From Streptomyces cyaneochromogenes (GTDB taxonomy: Bacteria > Actinomycetota > Actinomycetes > Streptomycetales > Streptomycetaceae), in NCBI RefSeq assembly GCF_003963535.1, contig NZ_CP034539.1:6634001-6698000 (forward strand): 64,000 nucleotides of DNA, in the 5' to 3' direction. Within the stretch, counting starts at the first letter, position 1. The number at the start of each line of letters is the position of its first letter. This document shows positions 48,081 through 57,032 of this stretch, in pieces. The notes beneath the pieces are model-generated. The model had not been told where the DNA came from. It saw only the letters and a list, made by a program, of their open reading frames with translations, and did not search any database. The position numbers were made by a program, and so were the translations under genes.

Positions 48081-49628
48081 TCAGGAGCAGACGCTCCCCG
48101 CCGTCGGCACCTTCCCGTCCAGCAGGTAACCGTTCACCGCGTCCTGCACGCACTTGTTCTTGCTGTTGTACGCCCCGTGTCCCTGGCCCTTGTACGTCAG
48201 CTCGACGCCCACCCCCTTGCCCAGCGCCTGGACCATGCTTCGCGCGCCCTCGTACGGCGTGGCCGGGTCGCCCGTGTTGCCCACGACGAGGATCGGTGCC
48301 GAGCCGGGCGCGCTGACGTCGGGATGGTCGGCGGCGCCCGCCACGGACCAGTCGGTGCAACCGACCATGGCCCAGGCCATGTAGTCGCCGAACAGGTTCG
48401 ACGCGGCCCGGAAGGCGGGCAGCCTCCGCTCCACGTACCCGGCTGTGTAGCGGGGCTTCTGGTCGGCGCAGTTGATCGACACGTTGGCCGGGATGAGATT
48501 GCTGTACTCGCCGTTCTCCCGGCGTCCGTTGTTCGAGTCCGCCAGCAGCATCAGGGTGCCGCCGTCACCGTCGTACGCCTCCACAAGGCCCTGGGTGAGG
48601 TACTCCCAGAAGTCCTTCGAGTACAGAGCTGCCAGGATGCCGGAGGTCGCGGCGGTCTGGGTCAGCTCGCGCGGGAAGATGCCCTGGATCGGTTTGCTGT
48701 CGAGGTCCTTCAGCAGCTTGGCGATGCGGTCCTTGACGTCCTGCGGGGTGTCGCCGATCGGGCAGCCCTCGGCCTTGGAGGTGCAGTCCTCGGCGAAGTT
48801 GTCCAGCGCGAGCTGAAAACCCCCGGCCTGCGCGAGCGAGTTCTGCTCGGGGTTCTTCGTCGGATCGACGACTGCGTCGAAAACGGCGCGGCCCACGTTC
48901 TTCGGGAACAAGTGGGCGTAGACGCCGCCGAGTTCGGTGCCGTACGAGATGCCGAAGTAGTGCAGCTTGTCGTCGCCGAGGACCTGGCGCATCAGGTCCA
49001 GGTCACGGGCCGCGTCGGTGGTGCGCACATGCGGCAGCATCTCCTTGGAGTTCTTCTCGCACGCCGCGTTGAACTCCTTGGTGCCGTCCAGCAGCTCGGT
49101 CCGCTCGGCGGCGTCGTCAGGCGTCCCGTCCTGTTGCAGGGAGGCGTCGAGCTGCTGGTCGTTCTCGCACAGTACGGGCTCGCTGCGGCCGACCCCGCGC
49201 GGATCGAAGCTCACCAGGTCGTAGCGGGTGCGTAGCTTCTCGTAGCCCTCGGCGGCGGAGGGCAGGGTGGTGACGCCCGAGGCGCCGGGTCCGCCGAAGT
49301 TGAAGATCAGCGAGCCGATGCGTCGGTTCGCGTCGCCGACGGCCTTCACCCTGATCAGTTCGATGCCGATCGTGTCGCCCTTGGGTTCCCTCCAGTCGCG
49401 GGGCGCCTTCATCGTGGCGCACTGCCAGGCGCCGTCGTCCGGCAGCGGCGACGGGCTGCCCCCGCCGCCCTGTGCCTGGGAGGGAGCAGGGCAGTCCTTC
49501 CAGCTCAGCTCCTGGGTGGTCAGGTCCTCGTCCCCGGGGTCGTCCTCGCCGCAGCCGGCCAGCGCGGAGGTCAGCAGCAGAGCGGTGGCGGCCAGGGCGG
49601 CGGCACGCGTCCGGGGTGGGTTCGCCAT
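48081..49628 (-). CDS. Tap/SlpE-like secreted lipoprotein peptidase (paralogue)
   Basis: 515 residues, closely related to its neighbour. Lipobox LAGC after ATALLLTSALA; nucleophile elbow GISYGTELGG; acid in LVVGNTGDPATPYEG; His in GQGHGAYNSKNKC. The segment YGTELGGVYAHLFPKNVGR is shared with the downstream copy, and the DNA there is identical for 53 bases (47185-47237 versus 48892-48944), suggesting gene conversion. Extra Cys residues (EDCTSKAEGC) are present here. Extracellular tripeptidyl-peptidase-like function inferred. ATG 49628 with AGGA upstream. Confidence 0.88.
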   Translation of the reverse strand: MANPPRTRAAALAATALLLTSALAGCGEDDPGDEDLTTQELSWKDCPAPSQAQGGGGSPSPLPDDGAWQCATMKAPRDWREPKGDTIGIELIRVKAVGDANRRIGSLIFNFGGPGASGVTTLPSAAEGYEKLRTRYDLVSFDPRGVGRSEPVLCENDQQLDASLQQDGTPDDAAERTELLDGTKEFNAACEKNSKEMLPHVRTTDAARDLDLMRQVLGDDKLHYFGISYGTELGGVYAHLFPKNVGRAVFDAVVDPTKNPEQNSLAQAGGFQLALDNFAEDCTSKAEGCPIGDTPQDVKDRIAKLLKDLDSKPIQGIFPRELTQTAATSGILAALYSKDFWEYLTQGLVEAYDGDGGTLMLLADSNNGRRENGEYSNLIPANVSINCADQKPRYTAGYVERRLPAFRAASNLFGDYMAWAMVGCTDWSVAGAADHPDVSAPGSAPILVVGNTGDPATPYEGARSMVQALGKGVGVELTYKGQGHGAYNSKNKCVQDAVNGYLLDGKVPTAGSVCS

Positions 49629-49800
49629 GGTCCCATCCTGCGTTCGTCCGTGGTGGGGCGCTCGGGGCGCGGGCCGTCCGAGGTACCGCGGCGCCTCACC
49701 TCTTCCGTGCCTTTGGACCGTACGGCGCCCTGCTCCTCGTACGGCAAAGACGCCTGGGTGTCCCGCACGGGCGCCTGGGTTCCCCGAGCGCCAGCTCGCG

Positions 49801-52629
49801 CTACAGCGCGCCCTTGCGGGTCAGGTGGTTGAAGGCGAGCCAGCCGGGCAGCACCGGCAGCCACAGCGTCAGCATGCGGAACAGCAGCACCGCGGGTGCG
49901 GCGACCTCGCTGGGCAGGCCCACGGCGATCAGACCGACGGTCAGGGTCACGTCCACGGCGCCCACGCCGCCCGGGGTCGGGGCCGCCGAGCCGAGCGCGT
50001 TGCCCGCGAGGAAGACGACGGCGACGCTGGCGAGGCTGAGCGACGTGCTCTCGCTGCCGAAGGCCCGGATCGAGGCGTCCAGGCACATCACGAAGCAGGC
50101 GGTCAGCAGGAGCATGCCGCCGATGCCGGTGACCAGCTTCTGCGGCCGCTGGAGCACGTCGAGCATGCGCGGCACGACACCCGCGAACAACGACCTCACG
50201 CGCGTGACGACGAATTTCCGCAGGAACGGCACCGAGGTCACCACCAGCACCAGGACCGCCACCGTCAGCAGGCCCGCGATGACGGTCCGGGACGGCGACA
50301 GCGACGGCGTCTTCTCGGTGCCGGTGAGATAGCCGAAGGCCAGCAGCATCAGGATGTGGCAGCCGAGCCCGAACAGCTGCGACGCGCCGACGCTCGCCAC
50401 CGCGAGCCCCGGCCGCACTCCCGCGCGCTGCAGGAAGCGCGTGTTCAGGGCGACGCCACCGACCGCGGCCGGCGCGACGATCTTCACGAACGACCCGGCG
50501 ACCTGCGCCACCACGGTCCGCCGGAACGGCACCCGCTCGGGCACGAAACCCAGCAGCGCCATGGCGGCCGCGAGGTAGCTGCCCGCCGAGAACAGCACGG
50601 CCGCGGCCACCCACCCCCACTGGGCGTTGGCGACCAGCGGGCCGAACTCGATGTGGGTGAGCTGCGTCAGCAGGAAGTAGGCGGCGATGGCGCCGGCGAT
50701 GAAGCTCATCAGGGTGCGTGGCCGCACCCGCTCCAGGCGGGCCGGTTCGACGGGCGCCTGCGGCCTGATCAGCAGCACCTCGTGGCGGATCTGTGTGAGC
50801 AGGTCCTCCTCGCGCGCTTCGTCCAGGGCCTCGTCGATGGCCCGCTTATCGGCCCGCGCCTGCGCCCGTACGGTCTTCTTGTCCGGCTTGTCGAGTACGG
50901 TCCCGGCGTCGTCCGTGGCCTCCTCGCTGCGGACCTGCTTGGCGTGCCGGGACGCCTCCAGGACCGCCTCGCGCTCGCGCTGGGCGCGTTCCCGGGCGAG
51001 TCGGCGCAGCGTCGCGCGCGTGGAGCGGCTCAGCGCGATGGGCTGCAGCATCGGCAGACAGTCGGCCACGGCGTCGGGTCCGAGCACGCTCACCGCCGAG
51101 GCCACCGCCCGTTCGGCGCCGACCCGCAGGCCGAGCGTCACCAGGAGCTGCGAGATGTCCATCCGCAGCAGCAGATTGTTGGCCGCGATCTCGCCGATGC
51201 GCAGATCTGTGATGATCACTTTGCCGGAACGATCCACCAGAATCGCGTCACCCACCAGCCTGCGGTGCGCGATGCGCCGGGACTGCAACGCCTTGACCTG
51301 GTGCCAGGTGCCGCGCAGCAGGTCGTCGGTGATCTCCTCGTCCGGCAGCGAGTCCAGGGTGTGGCCGCCGGTGTGCTCGTAGACGAGCATCACGGCGTCC
51401 GGGCCGAGTTCCGAGGTGGCGATCAGCTTGGGCGCGTTGGCGCCGGCCGCGATGGCCGCGTAGGCGAGGAGCGCCTCCTGCTCCAGTGCCTGGCGCAGCG
51501 ACTGCAGACTGCTGCGGGTGGCGAAGCCGCGCAGCGTCAGATTGCGCCACGCGCGATAGAAGAAGCCCTGCGCCTGCTGCTCCCGGTCGACCACCGTCAC
51601 GTCCAGCGGCGGACCGTCCTCGAGGGTGACGAAGTAGCGCCGGCCGCGGTCACCGGTCTCCTGGGTGTCGGAGACCTCCTCGCGGGCCGCGCTCACCGGG
51701 CGGAAGCCGACGTGCCGCAGGCCCGCCATCAGGGTCCGTCCGGTGGGCCGCACGTTGGGCGAGCCGACCGCGTACAGCGTGCCGTAGGCGACGGTCCAGC
51801 CGATCAGCAGCGTCAGGATGATCGAGAACGGCGTGGTGTAGCCGGTGACCAGCATGGAGAAGGCGTACAGGACCAGTACCGCCCACAGGACCGCACGCCA
51901 GCGGGGTCTGCGGGACATGCCCACGGCCGTCATGTACGCGATGACCGGCGCGAGGTACCCGTGCACCGGGTCCGTGAGGGAGCCGACGTCACCGGGCGAG
52001 GGCTGGGTCAGCGCGTCCCGGATGGACTCAGGGGCGGCCCGCGCGACCCACAGGTCGGTGGCGAGCGTCACACCGTGCGCGAGGACGGCCGCGAGGACGC
52101 CGTCGGCGATGCGCAATCCGTCCCGCTTGATCAGCCGCTCGATCGCGAAGGCGACCGGCACCAGGAGGATCGCGATGCTGGAGACCAGCCCGGCCATCTT
52201 GCTGAACACGTCGGGCGCCTGTCCGGTGCCCTTGTTGATGTCCTGCTCGAGACCCGAGGTGGTGCCGTGCGCGAACGCGGCGATCGCGAGCAGCAGGACG
52301 ATCCCCAGTACGCCCACGAGGAGCCGCATCAGGTCGGACGGACGATGCACGCGCGCGGGGAGCAGCGGTTCGTCGCCCTCCACCTCGTCGACGTGCGTCT
52401 CCTCGACGTCGTCCGCGGCCTTCTCCTCGACGCCCTTGGGGTCGGCGTCGGTCGTGCCGGCGCCCTTTTCCGCCTCGTGCCGCGTGTCGCCGCCGCTCTC
52501 GCCGCCGTCCTTCTCGGCGCGGTCGTCACTCTCGCCGCTGTCCGTCGTCCCGGCGTTCGCGGTGCCCGGGCGCGACGAAGCGTCAGAGGTGCTCTCCGTG
52601 TCCTCCGGGTGCGCACCCTGCTGCTTCAT
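49801..52629 (-). CDS. Large membrane protein: kinase-like domain plus LPG-synthase/UPF0104 flippase-like domain
   Basis: 942 residues. Layout: an acidic disordered N-terminus (about 90), a first membrane block of six to seven helices (about 98-300), a cytoplasmic kinase-like module (about 320-540) with HRRLVGDAILVDRSGKVIITD in place of the HRD and DFG loops, a charged coiled coil (ERAQREREAVLEASRHAKQ), and a C-terminal AglD/LPG-synthase transmembrane block (about 655-940) with AAPTPGGVGAVD. DLR replaces DFG, so it may be a pseudokinase or a distant aminoglycoside-kinase-like enzyme. Lipid or polyprenyl-phosphate translocation is the usual idea for the C-terminal block. ATG 52629 is chosen over GTG 52653 for the GAAGAG upstream. 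Confidence 0.8.
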   Translation of the reverse strand: MKQQGAHPEDTESTSDASSRPGTANAGTTDSGESDDRAEKDGGESGGDTRHEAEKGAGTTDADPKGVEEKAADDVEETHVDEVEGDEPLLPARVHRPSDLMRLLVGVLGIVLLLAIAAFAHGTTSGLEQDINKGTGQAPDVFSKMAGLVSSIAILLVPVAFAIERLIKRDGLRIADGVLAAVLAHGVTLATDLWVARAAPESIRDALTQPSPGDVGSLTDPVHGYLAPVIAYMTAVGMSRRPRWRAVLWAVLVLYAFSMLVTGYTTPFSIILTLLIGWTVAYGTLYAVGSPNVRPTGRTLMAGLRHVGFRPVSAAREEVSDTQETGDRGRRYFVTLEDGPPLDVTVVDREQQAQGFFYRAWRNLTLRGFATRSSLQSLRQALEQEALLAYAAIAAGANAPKLIATSELGPDAVMLVYEHTGGHTLDSLPDEEITDDLLRGTWHQVKALQSRRIAHRRLVGDAILVDRSGKVIITDLRIGEIAANNLLLRMDISQLLVTLGLRVGAERAVASAVSVLGPDAVADCLPMLQPIALSRSTRATLRRLARERAQREREAVLEASRHAKQVRSEEATDDAGTVLDKPDKKTVRAQARADKRAIDEALDEAREEDLLTQIRHEVLLIRPQAPVEPARLERVRPRTLMSFIAGAIAAYFLLTQLTHIEFGPLVANAQWGWVAAAVLFSAGSYLAAAMALLGFVPERVPFRRTVVAQVAGSFVKIVAPAAVGGVALNTRFLQRAGVRPGLAVASVGASQLFGLGCHILMLLAFGYLTGTEKTPSLSPSRTVIAGLLTVAVLVLVVTSVPFLRKFVVTRVRSLFAGVVPRMLDVLQRPQKLVTGIGGMLLLTACFVMCLDASIRAFGSESTSLSLASVAVVFLAGNALGSAAPTPGGVGAVDVTLTVGLIAVGLPSEVAAPAVLLFRMLTLWLPVLPGWLAFNHLTRKGAL

Positions 52630-52815
52630 CGTCTCTTCTTGATCTCGTATCACCAGTCACCGCCCGCATGATGGTGGCATGCCCCACCGACACACGGGGG
52701 CATCAGGGTGCAAATGCGGGGGCGCACAGTCTGCCGGAAGCGTCGCCCCGGGGCGAGGGATACGCACAGTGGCGAACTCGTCACATTGTCGGTGGGGTGG
52801 GGCAGGATGGGGCGG

Positions 52816-53223
52816 ATGAGTGAGGAGAGCCTCCCGTACGACGCCCGCCCGGCGTACGAGAACGCCCACGAGGAGCACCCGGACGCGCTGCCCGCGTACG
52901 CCGAGCGCGTCCTCGAGGTCGCCGACCTGATCCCGCCGGGGCGCGTCATGACGTACGGGGACGTCGCGGAGTGGCTGGAGGAGGGCGGGCCCCGCCAGGT
53001 CGGCAGAGCGATGGCCCTCTACGGAGGAGCCGTGCCGTGGTGGCGGGTGGTCCGCGCGGACGGGGTCCTGCTGCCGGGCCACGAGCTGAGAGCGCTGGAG
53101 CACTACCGGGCGGAGGGCACGCCCCTGAAGGAGGCGGGCAGGGCTGCCGAGGGCCACCTGCCGCGCCTCGACATGAAGCGGGCGCGCTGGGACGGCGGCG
53201 GACGCGCACAGGGTCACACCTGA
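52816..53223 (+). CDS. Alkyltransferase-like (ATL) DNA-repair protein
   Basis: 135 residues with the MGMT C-terminal fold: VLEVADLIPPGRVMTYGDVAEWLEEGGPRQVGRAM includes the DNA-binding helix-turn-helix, and VPWWRVVRADG replaces the PCHR active site of O6-alkylguanine transferases, so Trp stands in for the acceptor Cys. ATL proteins bind O6-alkylguanine and hand it to nucleotide excision repair instead of repairing it. ATG 52816 has AGGA 8 bases upstream. The position next to adnAB agrees with M. tuberculosis Rv3204. Confidence 0.88.
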   Translation: MSEESLPYDARPAYENAHEEHPDALPAYAERVLEVADLIPPGRVMTYGDVAEWLEEGGPRQVGRAMALYGGAVPWWRVVRADGVLLPGHELRALEHYRAEGTPLKEAGRAAEGHLPRLDMKRARWDGGGRAQGHT

Positions 53224-53480
53224 CAGCTTCCGCCATCCGACGGTCCTCGGTGTGACCTGTGATCCGTACGGGGGAAACGGGGCACGTCCGTGGCATGACG
53301 TACGTTCGTGAGGCGAGGGGCGCACGTGGCACGAGTGCCCCGAGGGATGAACCGGAAGCTCTGCTTCCGCACCACCCCTCGGCGTAGCGTCAGCTGCGCG
53401 TGTCCCCCTCACCCCGCGGCCACCGCCCTCCACGCGCGAGGGGCGGCCCACCAGCACACCCACCAGGACCGGCGAACCAC

Positions 53481-56400
53481 GTGAGCTCCTCTTCCTCCAC
53501 CAGGCGCCTGTCGCACTCCCAGGTGCGACAGGGGAGCCGTGGCGCTTACCGGCTGGTGCGTACCCCTGCGGTGCGAGTGGCTCCCCCTTCTCTGGACGCC
53601 GCACAGCGCGCCGTGGTTGACCACAGGGCCGGCCCGTTGCTCGTTCTCGCAGGTCCGGGCACCGGAAAGACCACCACCCTCACCGAGTCCGTGGCGGCGC
53701 GCATCGCCCGCGGCGGCGACCCCGAGCGCATCCTGGTGCTGACCTTCAGCCGCAAGGCCGCCGTGGAGCTGCGCGACCGCATGGCACTGCGCATAGGGGC
53801 GGCACGCGCGCCCCAGGCGACCACGTTCCACTCCTTCTGCTACGCCCTGGTCCGGGCCCACCAGGACAGCGACCTGTTCGCGGAGCCACTGCGGCTGCTG
53901 TCCGGCCCGGAGCAGGACGTGACCGTGCGGGGCCTGCTCGCGGGCCAGCCCGAACTGGAGCGGCTGGGCCTCGCGCATGTGCGCTGGCCGGACGAGCTGC
54001 GTGCCTGCCTGACCACCCGCGGCTTCGCCGACGAGGTTCGCGCGGTCCTCGCCCGCAGCCGTGAGCTGGGCCTCGGCCCCGACGCCCTGGACGCCTTCGC
54101 CCGCCGCATCGGCCGCCCCGACTGGCGGGCCGCGGCCGCCTTCCTCGCCGAGTACCTCGACGTGCTCGACATGCAGGGCGTGCTGGACTACGCCGAACTG
54201 GTCCACCGCGCGGTGCTCCTCGCCCGCCGCCCCGAGACCGCTCAGCGGCTCGCGGCGCAGTACGACGCCGTGTACGTCGACGAGTACCAGGACACCGATC
54301 CGGCCCAGGTACGGCTGCTGCGCGCCTTCGCCGGCGGCGGCCGCACCCTGGTCGCCTTCGGCGACCCCGACCAGTCGATCTACGCGTTCCGGGGCGCCGA
54401 CGTGAACGGCATCCTGGAGTTCCCGCAGATCTTCCCGCGCGCGGACGGCCGCCCCGCGCCCGTCGAGGTCCTGCGCACCTCCCGCCGCTCCGGCGCCGCC
54501 CTGCTGTCCGCGACCCGGCTGCTGACCCAGCGCATGCCGCTGACCCGGCTCCCGGCGGAGAAGGTGCGTGCCCACCGGGAGCTCGCCCCGGTCCGCGAGG
54601 GCGGCCGCGTCGAGGTCTTCACCTGCCCGACGCCCGGCACCGAGCTGGACAACATCGCCGACATCCTGCGCAGGGCCCATCTGGAGGACGGTGTGCCCTG
54701 GGGCGAGATGGCCGTCCTGGTGCGTGCGGGGTCGCGCACGATCCCGACGGTGCGCCGAGCGCTCACGGCCGCCGGGGTGCCGCTGGACATCGACGGCGAC
54801 GACCTGCCCCTGCGGCACGAGCCGGCCGTGGCACCCCTGCTGACGGCCTTGCGGGCGGTGGCCATGGCGGAGACCGCGGTGGCGACGGCGGGGGCTTCGG
54901 TGGGCGAGGCAGAGGCTTTGGTACGTCCCGAGGAGGAGACATCCGCCGAGGGGACGGAGGAGCTGGAGGGGCTGGAGGAATCGGACGAGCCGGAGGAGAC
55001 CGAGGAAGCCGAGGAGGCCGAGGAACCGGAGTCGTCCTGGCTCGACACCGAGACCGCACTCACCCTGCTCGCCTCCCCCCTCGCCGGCATGGACGCCGCC
55101 GACCTGCGCCGCCTCGGGCGGGCCCTGCGTGACGAGGAGCGGGCCGGGGGCAACGCCTTGCCGCCGCCCTCGGACGAGCTGCTCGCGCGGGCGCTGGCCG
55201 AGCCGGAGCGGCTCGCGGTGCACGACCCCACGTACGCGCGTGGCGCCCAGCGCCTCGGCGCGCTGCTCCGCAAGGCCCGTGAGCGCCTCGCGGCCGGCGG
55301 TACGGCCGAGGAGGCGCTGTGGGACCTGTGGGAGGGCACGCCGTGGCCTGCGCGCCTGGAGCGGACGGCCCGTCGCGGCGGAGCGGCCGGCCGTAACGCC
55401 GACCGTGACCTGGACGCCGTATGCGCGCTGTTCGCGACGGCGGCCCGCGCGGAGGAGCGCACCGGCGGCCGGGGCACCCTGAACTTCCTGGAGGAGATCG
55501 AGGCCGAGGACATCGCCGCCGACACCCTCACGCGGCGTGCCGTCCGCCCCGACGCCGTGCGCCTGATGACCGCGCACCGTTCCAAGGGCCTCGAGTGGCG
55601 CCTGGTCGTCGTCGCCGGCGTCCAGGAGGGGCTGTGGCCGGACCTGCGCCGCCGCGGCTCCCTCCTGGAGGCCGACCGCATCGGCCGCGACGGACTCGCC
55701 GAACCGCTCACCCCGGGGGCGCTGCTGGCGGAGGAGCGCCGCCTGTTCTACGTCGCGGCCACACGCGCGCGTGAACGTCTGGTCGTCACGGCGGTGAAGG
55801 CCCCGGCCGACGACGGCGACCAGCCCTCCCGCTTCCTCACCGAACTCGGCGTGGAGCCGAGGGACGTGACGGGCCGCCCGCGCCGCCCGCTCTCCGTCGC
55901 CGCGCTCGTCGCCGAGCTGCGGGCCACGACGGTCGACCCGCGCGTGTCGGACGCCCTGAGGGAGGCCGCCGCCCGCCGACTGGCCCGGCTGGCCGCGCTC
56001 GCCGACGAGGACGGCCGCCCGCTGGTCCCGTCCGCGCACCCCTACCGCTGGTGGGGGATGTTCGAGCCGACCGAGTCCAAGGTGCCGCTGCGCAACCGCG
56101 ACCAGCCCGTCGTGCTCTCCGGAAGCGCCCTCGACCAGCTCGCCAACACCTGTGCCCTGCAATGGTTCCTGGGCCGCGAGGTGAAGGCCGACGCGCCCGC
56201 CACCGCCGCCCAGGGCTTCGGCAACGTGGTGCACGTCCTCGCCGACGAGGTCGCCTCCGGCCGCACCCCGGCCGACCTCGCCGTCCTCATGGAGCGCCTC
56301 GACTCCGTGTGGAACGCGCTCGCCTTCGACGCGCCGTGGAAGTCGGCGCAGGAGAAGGACCACGCGCGCGCGGCGCTCGAACGCTTCCTGAAGTGGCACG

Positions 56401-56918
56401 TCATGGACCGCGCGGGACGCACACCGGTGGCCAGTGAGCACGACTTCGACGTCACCCTTGAAGCGGGCGACTACGAGGTGCGCATCCGCGGCCAGATGGA
56501 CCGCGTCGAGACCGACGGCGAGGGACGCGCCTACGTCGTCGACTTCAAGACCGGCAAGCAGGCCCCCAGTGCGGCCGAGGTGGCCCGCCACCCGCAGCTC
56601 GCCGTCTATCAGCTCGCCGTCCACGAGGGTGCCGTCGACGAGGCCTTCGACGGCGTACGACCCGAGCCGGGCGGTGCCGAACTCGTCCAGCTGCGTCAGG
56701 GCGCCGCCCAACGGGACGGCGGCGAGACGCTGCCCAAGGTGCAGGGGCAGGAGCCCTTGGAAGGCGCCGAGGGGGAGTGGGTCGGCGAGCTGCTGGCCAC
56801 GGCGGCAGGCAAGGTGCTCGACGAGCGGTTCTCGCCCAGCGCGGGCCAGCACTGCACACACTGCGCGTTCCGGGCGTCGTGCAGTGCGCGGCCCGAAGGG
56901 CGGCACGTGGTCGAGTAA
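53481..56918 (+). CDS. adnA: AdnA-like helicase-nuclease with Fe-S nuclease domain
   Basis: 1145 residues. UvrD-type motor: Walker A AGPGTGKTT (57-65), LTFSRKAAVEL, TTFHSFCY, DEYQDTDPAQ, FGDPDQSIYAFRGA and the C-terminal MTAHRSKGLEWRLV and YVAATRARERL. The nuclease domain has VVDFKTGK (D1021, K1023) and four Cys in the AddB pattern (C891, C1125, C1128, C1134) for a 4Fe-4S cluster. AdnA pairs with AdnB to resect double-strand breaks in actinobacteria. An acidic low-complexity insertion (about 484-517) splits the motor. Start GTG 53481 yields a Ser-rich N-terminus; the ribosome site is weak and GTG 53556 is an alternative. adnB follows after 114 bases. Confidence 0.9.
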   Translation: MSSSSSTRRLSHSQVRQGSRGAYRLVRTPAVRVAPPSLDAAQRAVVDHRAGPLLVLAGPGTGKTTTLTESVAARIARGGDPERILVLTFSRKAAVELRDRMALRIGAARAPQATTFHSFCYALVRAHQDSDLFAEPLRLLSGPEQDVTVRGLLAGQPELERLGLAHVRWPDELRACLTTRGFADEVRAVLARSRELGLGPDALDAFARRIGRPDWRAAAAFLAEYLDVLDMQGVLDYAELVHRAVLLARRPETAQRLAAQYDAVYVDEYQDTDPAQVRLLRAFAGGGRTLVAFGDPDQSIYAFRGADVNGILEFPQIFPRADGRPAPVEVLRTSRRSGAALLSATRLLTQRMPLTRLPAEKVRAHRELAPVREGGRVEVFTCPTPGTELDNIADILRRAHLEDGVPWGEMAVLVRAGSRTIPTVRRALTAAGVPLDIDGDDLPLRHEPAVAPLLTALRAVAMAETAVATAGASVGEAEALVRPEEETSAEGTEELEGLEESDEPEETEEAEEAEEPESSWLDTETALTLLASPLAGMDAADLRRLGRALRDEERAGGNALPPPSDELLARALAEPERLAVHDPTYARGAQRLGALLRKARERLAAGGTAEEALWDLWEGTPWPARLERTARRGGAAGRNADRDLDAVCALFATAARAEERTGGRGTLNFLEEIEAEDIAADTLTRRAVRPDAVRLMTAHRSKGLEWRLVVVAGVQEGLWPDLRRRGSLLEADRIGRDGLAEPLTPGALLAEERRLFYVAATRARERLVVTAVKAPADDGDQPSRFLTELGVEPRDVTGRPRRPLSVAALVAELRATTVDPRVSDALREAAARRLARLAALADEDGRPLVPSAHPYRWWGMFEPTESKVPLRNRDQPVVLSGSALDQLANTCALQWFLGREVKADAPATAAQGFGNVVHVLADEVASGRTPADLAVLMERLDSVWNALAFDAPWKSAQEKDHARAALERFLKWHVMDRAGRTPVASEHDFDVTLEAGDYEVRIRGQMDRVETDGEGRAYVVDFKTGKQAPSAAEVARHPQLAVYQLAVHEGAVDEAFDGVRPEPGGAELVQLRQGAAQRDGGETLPKVQGQEPLEGAEGEWVGELLATAAGKVLDERFSPSAGQHCTHCAFRASCSARPEGRHVVE

Positions 56919-57032
56919 CGCATCGTCAGCAAGCGGAGTGATCGATCGCACCTCCCGTGCTGACCTGCGCTTCTCCCGGCCCGAGGGCAGATCCGGCATC
57001 CACTGTCAGTGCCCGCCGCTAGCCTCTCTGAG

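Noticed and set aside
49267..52671. Long plus-strand open frame opposite the kinase-like membrane protein gene
   Set aside because: Reads as Arg/Gln/Gly/His-rich nonsense, while the minus strand encodes membrane helices.
53409..56999. Open antisense frame of about 1,200 codons opposite adnA
   Set aside because: High GC at codon third positions keeps the opposite frame open. Its translation is low complexity and family-less, while the plus strand has all helicase motifs.
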